Below, piece after piece: positions 8,033 through 16,850 of a DNA stretch of 18,350 nucleotides (within the stretch, counting starts at the first letter, position 1; every line of letters starts with the position of its first letter). Under the pieces are notes generated by a model, which was given only the letters and a program-made list of their open reading frames with translations, did not search any database and had not been told where the DNA came from. This DNA is from an uncultured Clostridia bacterium (GTDB taxonomy: Bacteria > Bacillota_A > Clostridia > TANB77 > CAG-508), in NCBI GenBank assembly GCA_944390995.1, contig CALXSA010000026.1:1-18350 (forward strand), written 5' to 3'. A program made the position numbers and the translations under genes.

Positions 8033-10804
8033 TTATTTTAAGTTTTCACTACATCTATGACAGATTGTAGGGTTCTCTTTATCTTCTCCCACTGTCTCAG
8101 AATACATCCAGCATCTTTCGCATTTCTCGCCTGGTGCTTGCTCTACCTTTACACCTAATTTAATTTCGTCTTTTCTTTCGTTTTGCTTAATCTCTAATGC
8201 AGAAATTATAAATACTGTTTGCAAAAGCTCTTTGTTTTCCTCTAAGAATTTGTACTGGTCGCCCTCTGCAAAAATTGTAACTTTTGCATTTAATGAATGT
8301 CCTATTACTTTATCTGCTCTTGCATTTTCTAGCTCTTTTGCAACAATGTCTTTTACCTTTATTATTTTGTCCCATTTTTCAGTTAATTCCTTATTGTCAT
8401 ATTTTTCGTCTACTTCTGGAAAATCAGTAAGCATTACACTCTCTACTTCTTCACCTTTCGTATGTTTCATTGCCTTCCAAATTTCTTCTGCTGTAAATGG
8501 TATCATTGGTGCAAGTAGTTTTACCAAAGCATCTAATATAATGTACATTGTAGTTTGAGCAGACCTTCTCTCCCTAGATTCCTTTTTATAAGTATACAAC
8601 CTATCCTTTATTATATCTAAGTAGAAGTTACTCATATCAATTACGCAGAACTGGTTTATATCATGATAACAGCTGTTAAATGTATAATTGTCAAAATTTT
8701 TGATAGTACTTCTAATTAATTTATTTAGTCTTGTCAAAGCCCATTTATCTATTTCCTCTAAGTCCTCATATTTTACAGGCTCATTTGGGTCGTAGTCAAA
8801 TGTATTTCCTAATATATATCTTGCCGTATTTCTTATCTTTCTATACACTTCTGATATTTGTTTTAATATATCATCTGACAAACTAACCTCTCCTGTGTAG
8901 TCTGCCGAAAGTGCCCAAAGCCTTAAAATATCAGCTCCATATTTATTTGCAACATCGCTTGGTGCAACGCCATTGCCAAGACTCTTAGACATTTTTCTTC
9001 CCTGTCCGTCAGTAACAAAACCATGTGTCAAAACTTCTTTGTATGGTGCAATACCGTTTGTAGCAACAGATGTTAGAAGTGAAGATTGGAACCATCCTCT
9101 GTATTGGTCATTTCCCTCTAAATATAAGTCTGCTGGATATTTTAATCCTCTTTCAACTAAAACACTTTGGTGAGTAGAACCAGAATCAAACCACACATCC
9201 ATAATATCTGTTTCTTTCTTAAAGCTTGTGCATCCACATTCTTCGCACTTAGCTCCTTCTGGCATAAGTTCTTTTTCTGGTAAGTCATACCAAGCATTTG
9301 AACCCTTTTCTCTGAAAATGTCTTGAATTTTCTTTATAGACTCCTCTGTAACATACGGTTTTTTACAATCTTCACAATAGAATATTGGAAGTGGAACTCC
9401 CCATGTACGTTGTCTTGAAATACACCAATCGTTTCTGTCTCTTATCATGCTTGAAATTCTTTCTTCTCCCCAAGCTGGTATCCATTTTACACCTTTTATT
9501 GCCTCTAGCGCCTCTTTTCTAAAGCCGTCAACAGATGCAAACCATTGGTCTGTAGCTCTGTAAATTACAGGCTTTTTACATCTCCAGCAATGTGGATAAG
9601 AGTGGCTTATTTGTGTTTCTTTTAGTAGATAGCCATTTTCGTCAAGCCATTTCGTAATTTCTTTGTTTGACTTAGCATAATACATTCCAGCAAATGGACC
9701 AGCACCTTCTGTTTGATGTCCCTTTTCGTCAACTGTAACCACTATGCCTAGATTGTTTTTCAAACCAGCTAAATAGTCCTCTTTACCATAACCTGGTGCA
9801 GAGTGAACAGCACCAGTTCCTTCTGTTAGCTGTACATCTATAGTATCCTCGCTACCTAGTATTACAACAGAATCTCTGTCTAAGAATGGATGCTTGCAAA
9901 GCACTCCTTCTAGCTCTTTGCCTTTAAATTTTTGCACTTCCTTGTAGTCTTTTATTTCAGCAACTTCCATTACTTTTTTTACTAGCTCAGTTGCCATAAT
10001 ATATCTCTCGCCATTAGCCTCTACCAAGCTATATTCAAAGTCTTCTCCTATTGCTATTCCTAAATTTCCTGGAAGTGTCCATGGTGTTGTTGTCCAAATT
10101 ACAATGAAAGTATTTTTCTCATCAAACTTGCCCTTTGCATCTCTAACTGGGAACTTAACATAGATTGATGGACCTGTAACATCTTTGTACTCAATCTCAG
10201 CCTCTGCCAAAGCTGTTTCGCAATCAGTACACCAGTAAACAGGCTTAAGCCCTTTGTATATATATCCTTTTTTGTACATATCTCCAAACACACCAATTTG
10301 TCTAGCTTCCATTTTAGGGTCGTAAGTAACATATGGATGGTCCCAATCACCTAAAACACCTAATCTCTTGAAGCCTTCAGTTTGCACTTCTTTATACTTA
10401 CTTGTAAACTCCTTACAAGTATCTCTAAACTTTGTAACAGGTATCTTGCTTCTGTCCAAACCTAACTTTTCTATAGCCTTTTTCTCTGTTGGCATACCAT
10501 GAGTATCATAGCCAGGAATGTATGGTGCATAGTACCCCCTCATAGACTTATACCTTACAATAGTATCCTTCAATATTTTATTTAGCGCATGTCCTGCATG
10601 AATTTCACCATTTGCATATGGAGGTCCATCATGCAAAACAAAACTCTCATGTCCCTCATTTTTCTTTAATATTTTTTCATACAAACCATTTTCAAAAACT
10701 TCCTTTTGAATTTTTGGCTCCTTCTCAGGTAAACTTGCCCTCATTGGAAAATCAGTACTTGGCAAATTTAATGTTTTTCCGTAATCTTTCTTTTCTTCAC
10801 TCAT
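8033..10804 (-). CDS. ileS: Isoleucyl-tRNA synthetase
   Basis: IleRS charges tRNA-Ile in the cytoplasm. The 923-residue product has the bacterial class I architecture: the HIGH-box region PPYANGEIHAGH at 61-72, the editing (CP1) domain including 'WTTTPWTLPGNLGIAIG', the KMSKS loop in 'GRKMSKSLGN' near 603-607, the anticodon-binding domain, and a C-terminal zinc finger with C895, C898, C915 and C918 (CERCW...CHRC). Length and zinc finger fit the bacterial type rather than the mupirocin-resistant eukaryote-like type. The ATG at 10804 has GAGGAGG upstream. Expression is evidently set by the tRNA-Ile T-box leader immediately upstream. No CGG codon occurs in 923 codons. Confidence 0.98.
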   Translation of the reverse strand: MSEEKKDYGKTLNLPSTDFPMRASLPEKEPKIQKEVFENGLYEKILKKNEGHESFVLHDGPPYANGEIHAGHALNKILKDTIVRYKSMRGYYAPYIPGYDTHGMPTEKKAIEKLGLDRSKIPVTKFRDTCKEFTSKYKEVQTEGFKRLGVLGDWDHPYVTYDPKMEARQIGVFGDMYKKGYIYKGLKPVYWCTDCETALAEAEIEYKDVTGPSIYVKFPVRDAKGKFDEKNTFIVIWTTTPWTLPGNLGIAIGEDFEYSLVEANGERYIMATELVKKVMEVAEIKDYKEVQKFKGKELEGVLCKHPFLDRDSVVILGSEDTIDVQLTEGTGAVHSAPGYGKEDYLAGLKNNLGIVVTVDEKGHQTEGAGPFAGMYYAKSNKEITKWLDENGYLLKETQISHSYPHCWRCKKPVIYRATDQWFASVDGFRKEALEAIKGVKWIPAWGEERISSMIRDRNDWCISRQRTWGVPLPIFYCEDCKKPYVTEESIKKIQDIFREKGSNAWYDLPEKELMPEGAKCEECGCTSFKKETDIMDVWFDSGSTHQSVLVERGLKYPADLYLEGNDQYRGWFQSSLLTSVATNGIAPYKEVLTHGFVTDGQGRKMSKSLGNGVAPSDVANKYGADILRLWALSADYTGEVSLSDDILKQISEVYRKIRNTARYILGNTFDYDPNEPVKYEDLEEIDKWALTRLNKLIRSTIKNFDNYTFNSCYHDINQFCVIDMSNFYLDIIKDRLYTYKKESRERRSAQTTMYIILDALVKLLAPMIPFTAEEIWKAMKHTKGEEVESVMLTDFPEVDEKYDNKELTEKWDKIIKVKDIVAKELENARADKVIGHSLNAKVTIFAEGDQYKFLEENKELLQTVFIISALEIKQNERKDEIKLGVKVEQAPGEKCERCWMYSETVGEDKENPTICHRCSENLK

Positions 10805-10893
10805 ACAAAAACCTCCTCGTTTCTAATGTAATACAAAATTGGACTTTTAAACCGCATTTGCATGTGCATTTATATGGAATGCATATAACTTAA

Positions 10894-10934
10894 CAAAAAA
10901 GCTATTTCAATCACATAGGACGAAATAGCTTTTA
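10894..10934 (-). terminator. Regulated terminator of the ileS T-box
   Basis: On the minus strand AAAAGCTATTTC pairs with GAAATAGCTTTT across a 13-base loop, followed by a T-run. It directly follows the T-box sequence and is mutually exclusive with the antiterminator. Confidence 0.9.
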
Positions 10935-11217
10935 CTTCCGCGGTACCACCTAATTTAAAAGAATATATAACTTTCATGTTTTGTAAGTTTTGTAAATATG
11001 TGTAACACAAATACACGAAACATATTTCCATTCTTTTCTCTTAATTCCTTTTAACGCAAGGTTTACGTCTTAATTTACTAAGCTCTATCGCCTTTCAAAA
11101 AAGCTACTAAAAGGTGATAATAAATATACACTTGATTTACCAACTCTCAGCTTACTTGGCTCTCTGTAAAATATTATATATTTATCTTGTCCTTTATTAT
11201 TGTATTTTTATTTGACA
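10894..11217 (-). promoter_or_regulatory. tRNA-Ile T-box riboswitch (leader of ileS)
   Basis: The leader RNA senses uncharged tRNA-Ile and lets transcription of ileS continue. Visible parts in order on the minus strand: Stem I base (GATAAATATA pairing with the TATATTTAT strand); the distal Stem I motif AGAGAGCC...CTGAGAGTTGG; a specifier ATC followed by ACC (11118-11116), fitting isoleucine; the AGTAGC linker; a central hairpin; the T-box AGGTGGTACCGCGG (10951-10938), which would pair with the tRNA acceptor end; and a terminator hairpin. The specifier assignment rests on position and codon identity. Confidence 0.93.
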
Positions 11218-11223
11218 AATATA

Positions 11224-11252
11224 ATCTTATCACATCTTTACATAAAGTGCAA
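11224..11252 (-). promoter_or_regulatory. Promoter of the ileS T-box transcript
   Basis: On the minus strand TTGCAC (11252-11247), a 17-base spacer and TAAGAT (11229-11224) form a good sigma-A promoter. Transcription would begin near 11217, just before Stem I of the T-box leader. It lies in the 71-base gap after the polC stop. Confidence 0.7.
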
Positions 11253-11287
11253 TAGGTTTTAAGAAATTTTGTTAACCTTTTTTATGC

Positions 11288-14200
11288 CTATCCAAATAGG
11301 CTCATTTGATTGCTTTGGCTCATTCCTTTTAAGCAACCAACTCTGTCTAATAACTCAATAACCGATTTGCCAATTTTAGAGCGTATTTTCATATCATCAA
11401 TTGACATGAACTTTCCATCTTGTTTTGCATGGTCTATTCCCTCTGCTGCAACTGTTCCAAGTCCTGGTATACTGTTTAGTGGTGGGCGTATGCCGTCTTC
11501 TTCTACCAAGAATTTTGTTGCGTGCGAGCTATATAGGTCTATTGGTAAGAATTTTATTCCTCTTTCATACATTTCTAGCACAAGCTCAAGTATTGCATAC
11601 ATATTCTTCTCCTTTGTTGTTGCGCCATTTCCTGCTAGGTCTATTTCCTTCATTTTGTTTATTACTTTTTGCTTGCCATAGCACATAATGTCGCTATCGA
11701 ATTCGTCTGCTCTAATTGTGAAGTACGCTGCATAGTATGCTTTTGGCTGATGTACTTTAAACCAAGCTATTCTGAATGCGTTTGTTACATATGCTGCTGC
11801 ATGGGCTTTGGGGAACATATATTTTATTTTTTCGCATGATTTAATATACCAATCTGGCACATCATGTTCTTTCATTATCCCAACAAATTCTGCCCATTTT
11901 TCTGGGTCTTTCAAGGCTTTGCCTTTACGTACTGTTTCCATTATTTTGAATGCTTTATTTGGTGGAACGCCTTTCTTTATTAAGTAAATCATTATATCAT
12001 CACGACAACATATTGCTTCATTCAAAGTTACAGTTCCTTCTTCAATGAGGCTTTGCGCATTTCCAAGCCACACATCTGTACCATGTGATAGTCCAGATAT
12101 ACGTATTAGTTCGTCGAATGTTGTTGGTCTGGTGTCCACTAGCATCCCTCTAACGAATTTGGTTCCAAACTCTGGTATCCCATAGCTTCCTACTTTTGAT
12201 TTAATCTGTTCTGGTGTCACTCCCAAAGCATCTGTCGAACTAAAGATTGACATTGTTTCCTTGTCATCGAGTGGTACTTTTGTTGGGTCTATTCCTGTTA
12301 TATCGTAAAGCATTCTTATCATTGTAGGGTCGTCGTGTCCTAGAATATCAAGTTTTAGCAAGTTTTGGTCTATTGAGTGGTAGTCAAAATGTGTTGTTAT
12401 AATGTCTGAGTTAGGGTCATCTGCCGGGTGCTGTACTGGGCAGAATTCGTATATTTCCCTACCTTTTGGCACAACTATAATTCCACCAGGGTGTTGTCCT
12501 GTTGTTCTTTTTATTCCAGTACACCCTTTCGCAATCCTCAAAACTTCTGCATTATTTACCGGAACTCCTCTTTCTTCATAATATTTTTTCACATAGCCAA
12601 ATGCTGTCTTATCTGCGACTGTACCAACAGTTCCAGCTTTGAAGGTTGTTCCTTTTCCGAATATAACTTCTGTATACCTATGTGCTTTTGCTTGGTACTC
12701 ACCCGAGAAGTTCAAGTCTATATCGGGCTCTTTGTCTCCATTGAAGCCCAAGAAGGTTTCAAATGGTATGTCTATACCGTCTTTTACCATTTTTGTGCCA
12801 CATTTTGGGCAATCTTTGTCTGGCAAGTCAAACCCGCACGCATATCCATAATCTGAAAAGTCAGAATATTTACATTTTGGACATCTGTAATGTGGTGGGA
12901 GTGAGTTTACCTCTGTAATTCCTGTGGCATATGCCGCAAATGACGAACCAACCGAACCTCTAGAGCCAACTATGTATCCGTCCTCATTTGATTTCCACAC
13001 TAATTTTTGGGCTATGATGTACATAACTGAGAAACCATTTTTTATAATTGATTCCAGCTCTTTGCTTAGTCTTTCTTCAACTATATCTGGCAATGGGTCT
13101 CCATAAAGTTCGTGCGCCTTTTTATACGCAATATCTTTTATCGTTTGCTCGCATCCATCTATGTGAGGTGGGCACTTTTCTGGCGAAATAGGGCTTATCT
13201 TTTCGCACATATCTGATATTTTGTTTGTGTTCGTAACCACAACTTCATATGCCTTTTCTTCTCCCAAGTACTCAAACTCTTTAAGCATTTCCTCTGTCGT
13301 ACGAAGGTATAGTGGAGCTTGCTCATCCGCGTCATCGTAACCTTGCCCTGCCATTAAAATACGTCTATATATTTCGTCCTGTGGGTCCATAAAATGCACG
13401 TCACAAGTTGCAACAACAGGTTTTCCTAGCTTGTCTCCAAGCTCTACTATTTTCTTGTTTATATCTTCCAATGCCTTAACATCAGGCACTGTGCCATTTC
13501 TTACCATAAACATGTTGTTTCCAATCGGCTGAATTTCCAAATAGTCGTAATCTGCCGCTATTGCCTCGATTTCCTCGTCTGTCTTTCCTGCTACAATTGC
13601 CCTATATATTTCTCCTTGTTCACAAGCACTGCCAAGTATTAGTCCTTCCGAATATTGCTTGTACAGAGATTTAAGTATACGTGGCTTTTTATAAAAATAG
13701 TGTAAATGAGAGAAAGATATTAGCTTGTACAAATTCTTTAGTCCAACATAATTCTTTGCCAAAATTATTGCATGATATGTTGGAAGCCTTCTGAAATCTG
13801 TTTTTCCAGCACATATTGTATCAATATCTTCTATTTTCTCTGCGCCCTTTTCTTTTAGCATATCTATCATTACATTAAAAACTTTTACAGTTGTATCAAC
13901 ATCATCTAATGCACGGTGAGCCACTTCCACCTTTATTCCTAAGTTTTCAGCAATAATTCCTAGTTTGTATTTCTTGTATTCTGGGAACAATTCCTTTGCC
14001 AAACGCAAAGTGTCTAAATACGTATTATCTAGTGTGTACCCAAGAACATTTGCATTGTATTTTAGAAAGCCTATGTCAAAATCCGCATTATGTGCCACAA
14101 GCACACTGCCCCCAATAAATTCAAGCATTTTGGGAAATACCTTATCTATGGTCTCTGCATCTTTTACCATATCGTCCGTTATGTTTGTTACCTCTACAAC

Positions 14201-15658
14201 CCTCTGAGGTATAGGCTTTTCCGGATTTACAAAACATGAAAACTCATCTAGCACTTCACCATTTTTTATTTTCATAATACCAATTTCGGTAATCTTTTCA
14301 GTTCTAAACGAGAAACCAGTCGTCTCTAAATCGAGTACACAATATGTTGTGTCCAAATCTTGTCCTCGTGGGAAAGACACAACCGGTGTTCTATCTGGTG
14401 CCAAATACGCCTCAACACCATATATTACCTTCAGGTCTGGGTTTTTCTCGCAAAAATGATGTGCCTCTGGGAAAGCTTGTACAACCCCATGGTCTGTTAT
14501 AGCAATAGACTTCATACCCCACTTTGCAGCACGATTCAACAAATCTGTAGCAGAAGTCACCCCGTCCATTTGGCTCATCTGTGTATGCATATGTAACTCC
14601 ACTCTCTTTTCCTTTGCATTGTCCATTCTTGTTTGTTTTTTTAGTCCAGTACTCTCAATAATTACATTCGCTATAACGCCAAGCTCTTTTGCAAATGGGT
14701 CAAATTGAGCAGTTCCCTCTAGCTTAATACCTTTTGCCTTTTTAAGCTTTCCTATAAGGTCTTTTGACTTATCCCCCTCAGAGAAAACTTTGCAAGTTAT
14801 AGTACTGCTACTATCAAACAAATCAAACATAACTAAAACTTTTCCGCTCTTTAACTCTCTTGAATCAATATTTAATATCTCTCCATCAAGCACAACCTTG
14901 CCGCTATCCACACTTAAGTCAGCAATTTTTACAAGTTGCTCTTTTAGTTTCATACTCCTTCCAAAAATTAAAGGTGATTCTTCTTGAGGCTCATGTGGCA
15001 CCTCTATAGACACACTAACCTCTGACGCACTGTCTGGTGCTGAGCCATTATCCTTGTTCGCACCTTGCCCATTTGCATCTTGCTGTCCACTTTCCATCCT
15101 TGCTTCCTCTGCCATCATCTGAACATGCTTTATAGCTTCTTCCTCTAAGTGCTTGCTATGTTCCATATACTCCTTTATTGCATCTTCTGAAATATTCTCC
15201 ACAAACTTAATCTTATATTCTTGTCCATAAACATTGCTTATTATTTTAGACAAAATCTCATCAAACTTCTTAGCCTCAAGTACCATTTTGCCCTTCATTA
15301 ACATATTTACAGTAATACACTTTTCGTCTAATTCAATAGTACTTTGTCTTAAGAAAGCCTTGCTAAGTGGGTGTTTATGAGCCATATAGCAAATAATCGA
15401 ATTCCATTCATCCTTTAGCTCCACCTCTGGCTTTTTCGAATACTCTATCTTAACATCCACCTCAAAAATATTAAACCTTTGCTTTAAATACTGTTCGAAA
15501 TTGTATATATCCTCAATTCTAATAAACTCATCTGCCATAACAATTAATTCTAACTTATTGGTCTTTTTAAAAAGATTAATTGATTTAATCTTTCCAGCAT
15601 TTAAAGCAAAACTATTTGAATTATAGTCTTTAAAAATTTCCTTTATTGTTTTATCCAT
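11288..15658 (-). CDS. polC: DNA polymerase III alpha subunit, PolC type
   Basis: The main replicative polymerase of low-GC Gram-positives, with built-in proofreading. From the ATG at 15658 the product has 1,456 residues, the normal PolC length. In order: N-terminal and OB regions; a PHP domain beginning 'VELHMHTQMSQMDG' near 350 and split by the DEDD exonuclease ('VLDLETTGFS' near 442; 'VAHNADFDIGFLK'; 'AHRALDDVD'); the PolC-specific zinc finger CPKC...CPKC near 918-950; the palm catalytic motif PDIDLNFSGE near 978; then the C-terminal fingers and clamp region ending 'QSNQMSLFG', a probable beta-clamp-binding tail. I prefer 15658 to an in-frame ATG at 15742 because GGAGATG precedes it and the homologous region starts there. 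It has no CGG codon in over 1,450 codons but uses AGA, AGG, CGT and CGC. Confidence 0.97.
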   Translation of the reverse strand: MDKTIKEIFKDYNSNSFALNAGKIKSINLFKKTNKLELIVMADEFIRIEDIYNFEQYLKQRFNIFEVDVKIEYSKKPEVELKDEWNSIICYMAHKHPLSKAFLRQSTIELDEKCITVNMLMKGKMVLEAKKFDEILSKIISNVYGQEYKIKFVENISEDAIKEYMEHSKHLEEEAIKHVQMMAEEARMESGQQDANGQGANKDNGSAPDSASEVSVSIEVPHEPQEESPLIFGRSMKLKEQLVKIADLSVDSGKVVLDGEILNIDSRELKSGKVLVMFDLFDSSSTITCKVFSEGDKSKDLIGKLKKAKGIKLEGTAQFDPFAKELGVIANVIIESTGLKKQTRMDNAKEKRVELHMHTQMSQMDGVTSATDLLNRAAKWGMKSIAITDHGVVQAFPEAHHFCEKNPDLKVIYGVEAYLAPDRTPVVSFPRGQDLDTTYCVLDLETTGFSFRTEKITEIGIMKIKNGEVLDEFSCFVNPEKPIPQRVVEVTNITDDMVKDAETIDKVFPKMLEFIGGSVLVAHNADFDIGFLKYNANVLGYTLDNTYLDTLRLAKELFPEYKKYKLGIIAENLGIKVEVAHRALDDVDTTVKVFNVMIDMLKEKGAEKIEDIDTICAGKTDFRRLPTYHAIILAKNYVGLKNLYKLISFSHLHYFYKKPRILKSLYKQYSEGLILGSACEQGEIYRAIVAGKTDEEIEAIAADYDYLEIQPIGNNMFMVRNGTVPDVKALEDINKKIVELGDKLGKPVVATCDVHFMDPQDEIYRRILMAGQGYDDADEQAPLYLRTTEEMLKEFEYLGEEKAYEVVVTNTNKISDMCEKISPISPEKCPPHIDGCEQTIKDIAYKKAHELYGDPLPDIVEERLSKELESIIKNGFSVMYIIAQKLVWKSNEDGYIVGSRGSVGSSFAAYATGITEVNSLPPHYRCPKCKYSDFSDYGYACGFDLPDKDCPKCGTKMVKDGIDIPFETFLGFNGDKEPDIDLNFSGEYQAKAHRYTEVIFGKGTTFKAGTVGTVADKTAFGYVKKYYEERGVPVNNAEVLRIAKGCTGIKRTTGQHPGGIIVVPKGREIYEFCPVQHPADDPNSDIITTHFDYHSIDQNLLKLDILGHDDPTMIRMLYDITGIDPTKVPLDDKETMSIFSSTDALGVTPEQIKSKVGSYGIPEFGTKFVRGMLVDTRPTTFDELIRISGLSHGTDVWLGNAQSLIEEGTVTLNEAICCRDDIMIYLIKKGVPPNKAFKIMETVRKGKALKDPEKWAEFVGIMKEHDVPDWYIKSCEKIKYMFPKAHAAAYVTNAFRIAWFKVHQPKAYYAAYFTIRADEFDSDIMCYGKQKVINKMKEIDLAGNGATTKEKNMYAILELVLEMYERGIKFLPIDLYSSHATKFLVEEDGIRPPLNSIPGLGTVAAEGIDHAKQDGKFMSIDDMKIRSKIGKSVIELLDRVGCLKGMSQSNQMSLFG

Positions 15659-15765
15659 GAGTTCATCTCCTATTACTATTACTTTAAGGCAAGGTATATG
15701 TATATTTATTCGAATTTTTCGTACCTTACCGTTCGAAACCATCTAAGCACAAAATTTGATTTGGC

Positions 15766-15867
15766 TTTAGCAAAGAATTGTGCTTTTGGCTAGGCAAACG
15801 AGCAAGAAAGCCGCAGGCGTACTTCTTTCTCTATTCACTGGTTGGCAAAAGAAACAAGTATTGCTAG
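15766..15867. repeat. Tandem intergenic repeat, unit 1
   Basis: Starts AAAGAATTG-TGCTTTTGGCTAGGC and ends with a 29-base stretch (15839-15867; begins TGGTTGGCAAAAG) that is identical to 15963-15991, a period of 124 bp. The head (AAGAATTG...GCGTAC) is the one shared with the repeats near 176 and 6441. Confidence 0.7.
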
Positions 15868-15889
15868 CTATTCATTTGCTACCCCTGCT

Positions 15890-16055
15890 GTTTGAAAAAG
15901 AATTGCTTTTTGACTAGGCGCACGAGTTAGAAATGCATGAGACGTACTTCTTCTTCATTCATTGGTTGGCAAAAGAAACAAGTATTGCTAGGCAAAATTT
16001 AGTTGAAAAGCGCAGGCGTGCTCTGTGCACGTTGAGCATTTTCAATCTAAATTTT
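15890..16055. repeat. Tandem intergenic repeat, unit 2, with terminal hairpin
   Basis: The second 124-bp unit (GTTTGAAAAAGAATTGCTTT at its start) continues into an imperfect hairpin at 15994-16055: AAAATTTAGTTGAAAA against TTTTCAATCTAAATTTT, with an inner GC-rich stem (GCGCAGGCGTGC against GTGCACGTTGAGC). The same head-plus-hairpin plan appears at 6441-6639. Read from rseP, the hairpin could also slow transcription, but it lacks a T-tract. Confidence 0.65.
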
Positions 16056-16081
16056 AACAACGCAAGACGCCGTTTATTTTG

Positions 16082-16814
16082 TCAACCCAGTCGATTGACG
16101 TCGTTAAACGCAACCAAAACAGACAAAGTAATCAACGCCAAAAAGCCAATCATCTGCAATCTTAACTCAAACTCCTCCTTAAGAGGTTTTCTTCTAATTG
16201 CCTCAATAATATATAGCAGAATTTTACCACCATCTAATGGAGGAAATGGTAGTAAATTCGTTACTCCTAGTGACATTGAAATCAGCGCCATTAGGTATAG
16301 AAAGTCTATTATTCCACTGGTTTGAGCTACCATCTCTGATATGCCTATAGGGCCTACTAGACTGTCCATTGTAACTCCACCAGTAAAAATTAGTTTGATG
16401 CTTTCCCACATTGCCATAATGAAGTTGCCTGTAGATGCCACTGCACTCATAAAGTTTCCTGTCATTATTGTTACTAATACTATAAATAAGAGTATTGCAA
16501 AAATAATGTTGACCAAGCCTCCTGCTGCCACAATTGCAATTCTCTTTGGTATACTTGCTTCGCTAAAAGAACCTTCTTCTTCAGAACGTTCTTCTTCGCC
16601 AAGCATATTAACATAACCACCGAAGTGGTATTGCTCTTAATGAGTATTTTGTTTTTTCGGTTTGTTTGCTCCATATTAGAGGTCCGAAACCTATTGAAAA
16701 TTCATTTACTTTTATTTTACATAGTCTAGCTACTAAAAAATGTCCGGCTTCATGGATGAGAACCAAGAAGCCAAGTATAACAATAATTTTTATAGCTGTA
16801 ATAATAAAACCCAT
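16082..16814 (-). CDS. rseP: Site-2 zinc metalloprotease without PDZ domain, +1 frameshift at CGG
   Basis: A membrane-embedded site-2 protease, the family that cleaves anti-sigma factors and signal-peptide remnants within the membrane. The N-terminal helix carries HEAGH at 21-25. At codon 65, CGG (16620-16622), the 0-frame reads RWLC and stops. Skipping one C gives the family motif 'YSLRAIPLGGYVNMLGEEE' and a continuous protein of 243 residues with 'PFPPLDGGKIL' (LDG at 193-195), the second zinc-binding motif, and the usual C-terminal helix. Typical members are about 335-450 residues; here the PDZ domain normally found between the second helix and the LDG helix is missing. I chose ATG 16814 (AAAGGA eight bases upstream) over GTG 16820. 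It follows cdsA by 36 bases. Because a restart ATG (TAATATG) overlaps the 0-frame stop, two-piece translation is an alternative. Confidence 0.88.
16620..16622 (-). other. In-frame CGG codon / +1 frameshift site in rseP
   Basis: Minus-strand context: ATA CCA CTT CGG TGG TTA TGT TAA. Dropping the first C gives CCA CTT GGT GGT TAT GTT AAT ATG (P L G G Y V N M), the strongly conserved RseP motif. The 0-frame stop is four codons on. The bases also form CCAC-UUCG-GUGG, a four-pair stem with a stable UUCG tetraloop, right over the site. Confidence 0.78.
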
Positions 16815-16850
16815 AAACACATTCCTTTAATTTAATAATACTTGTTTACA

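Larger units (their letters stand above)
15659..16081. other. Repeat-filled region between rseP and polC
   Basis: About 420 bases without a gene, at the place where ispG often stands in clostridia. It is almost wholly made of two tandem repeat units (15766-15867 and 15890-15991) and a long hairpin (15994-16055). The polC promoter should also lie here; I found no clear -35/-10 pair. Confidence 0.6.

Noticed and set aside
15659..15742. An upstream ATG at 15742 as the polC start
   Set aside because: The added 28 residues are outside the usual PolC N-terminus and the ATG at 15658 has the good ribosome site.
15766..16055. A CRISPR array
   Set aside because: There are only two units with a 124-bp period, the units are mostly repeat with no short regular spacers, and no cas gene is nearby.
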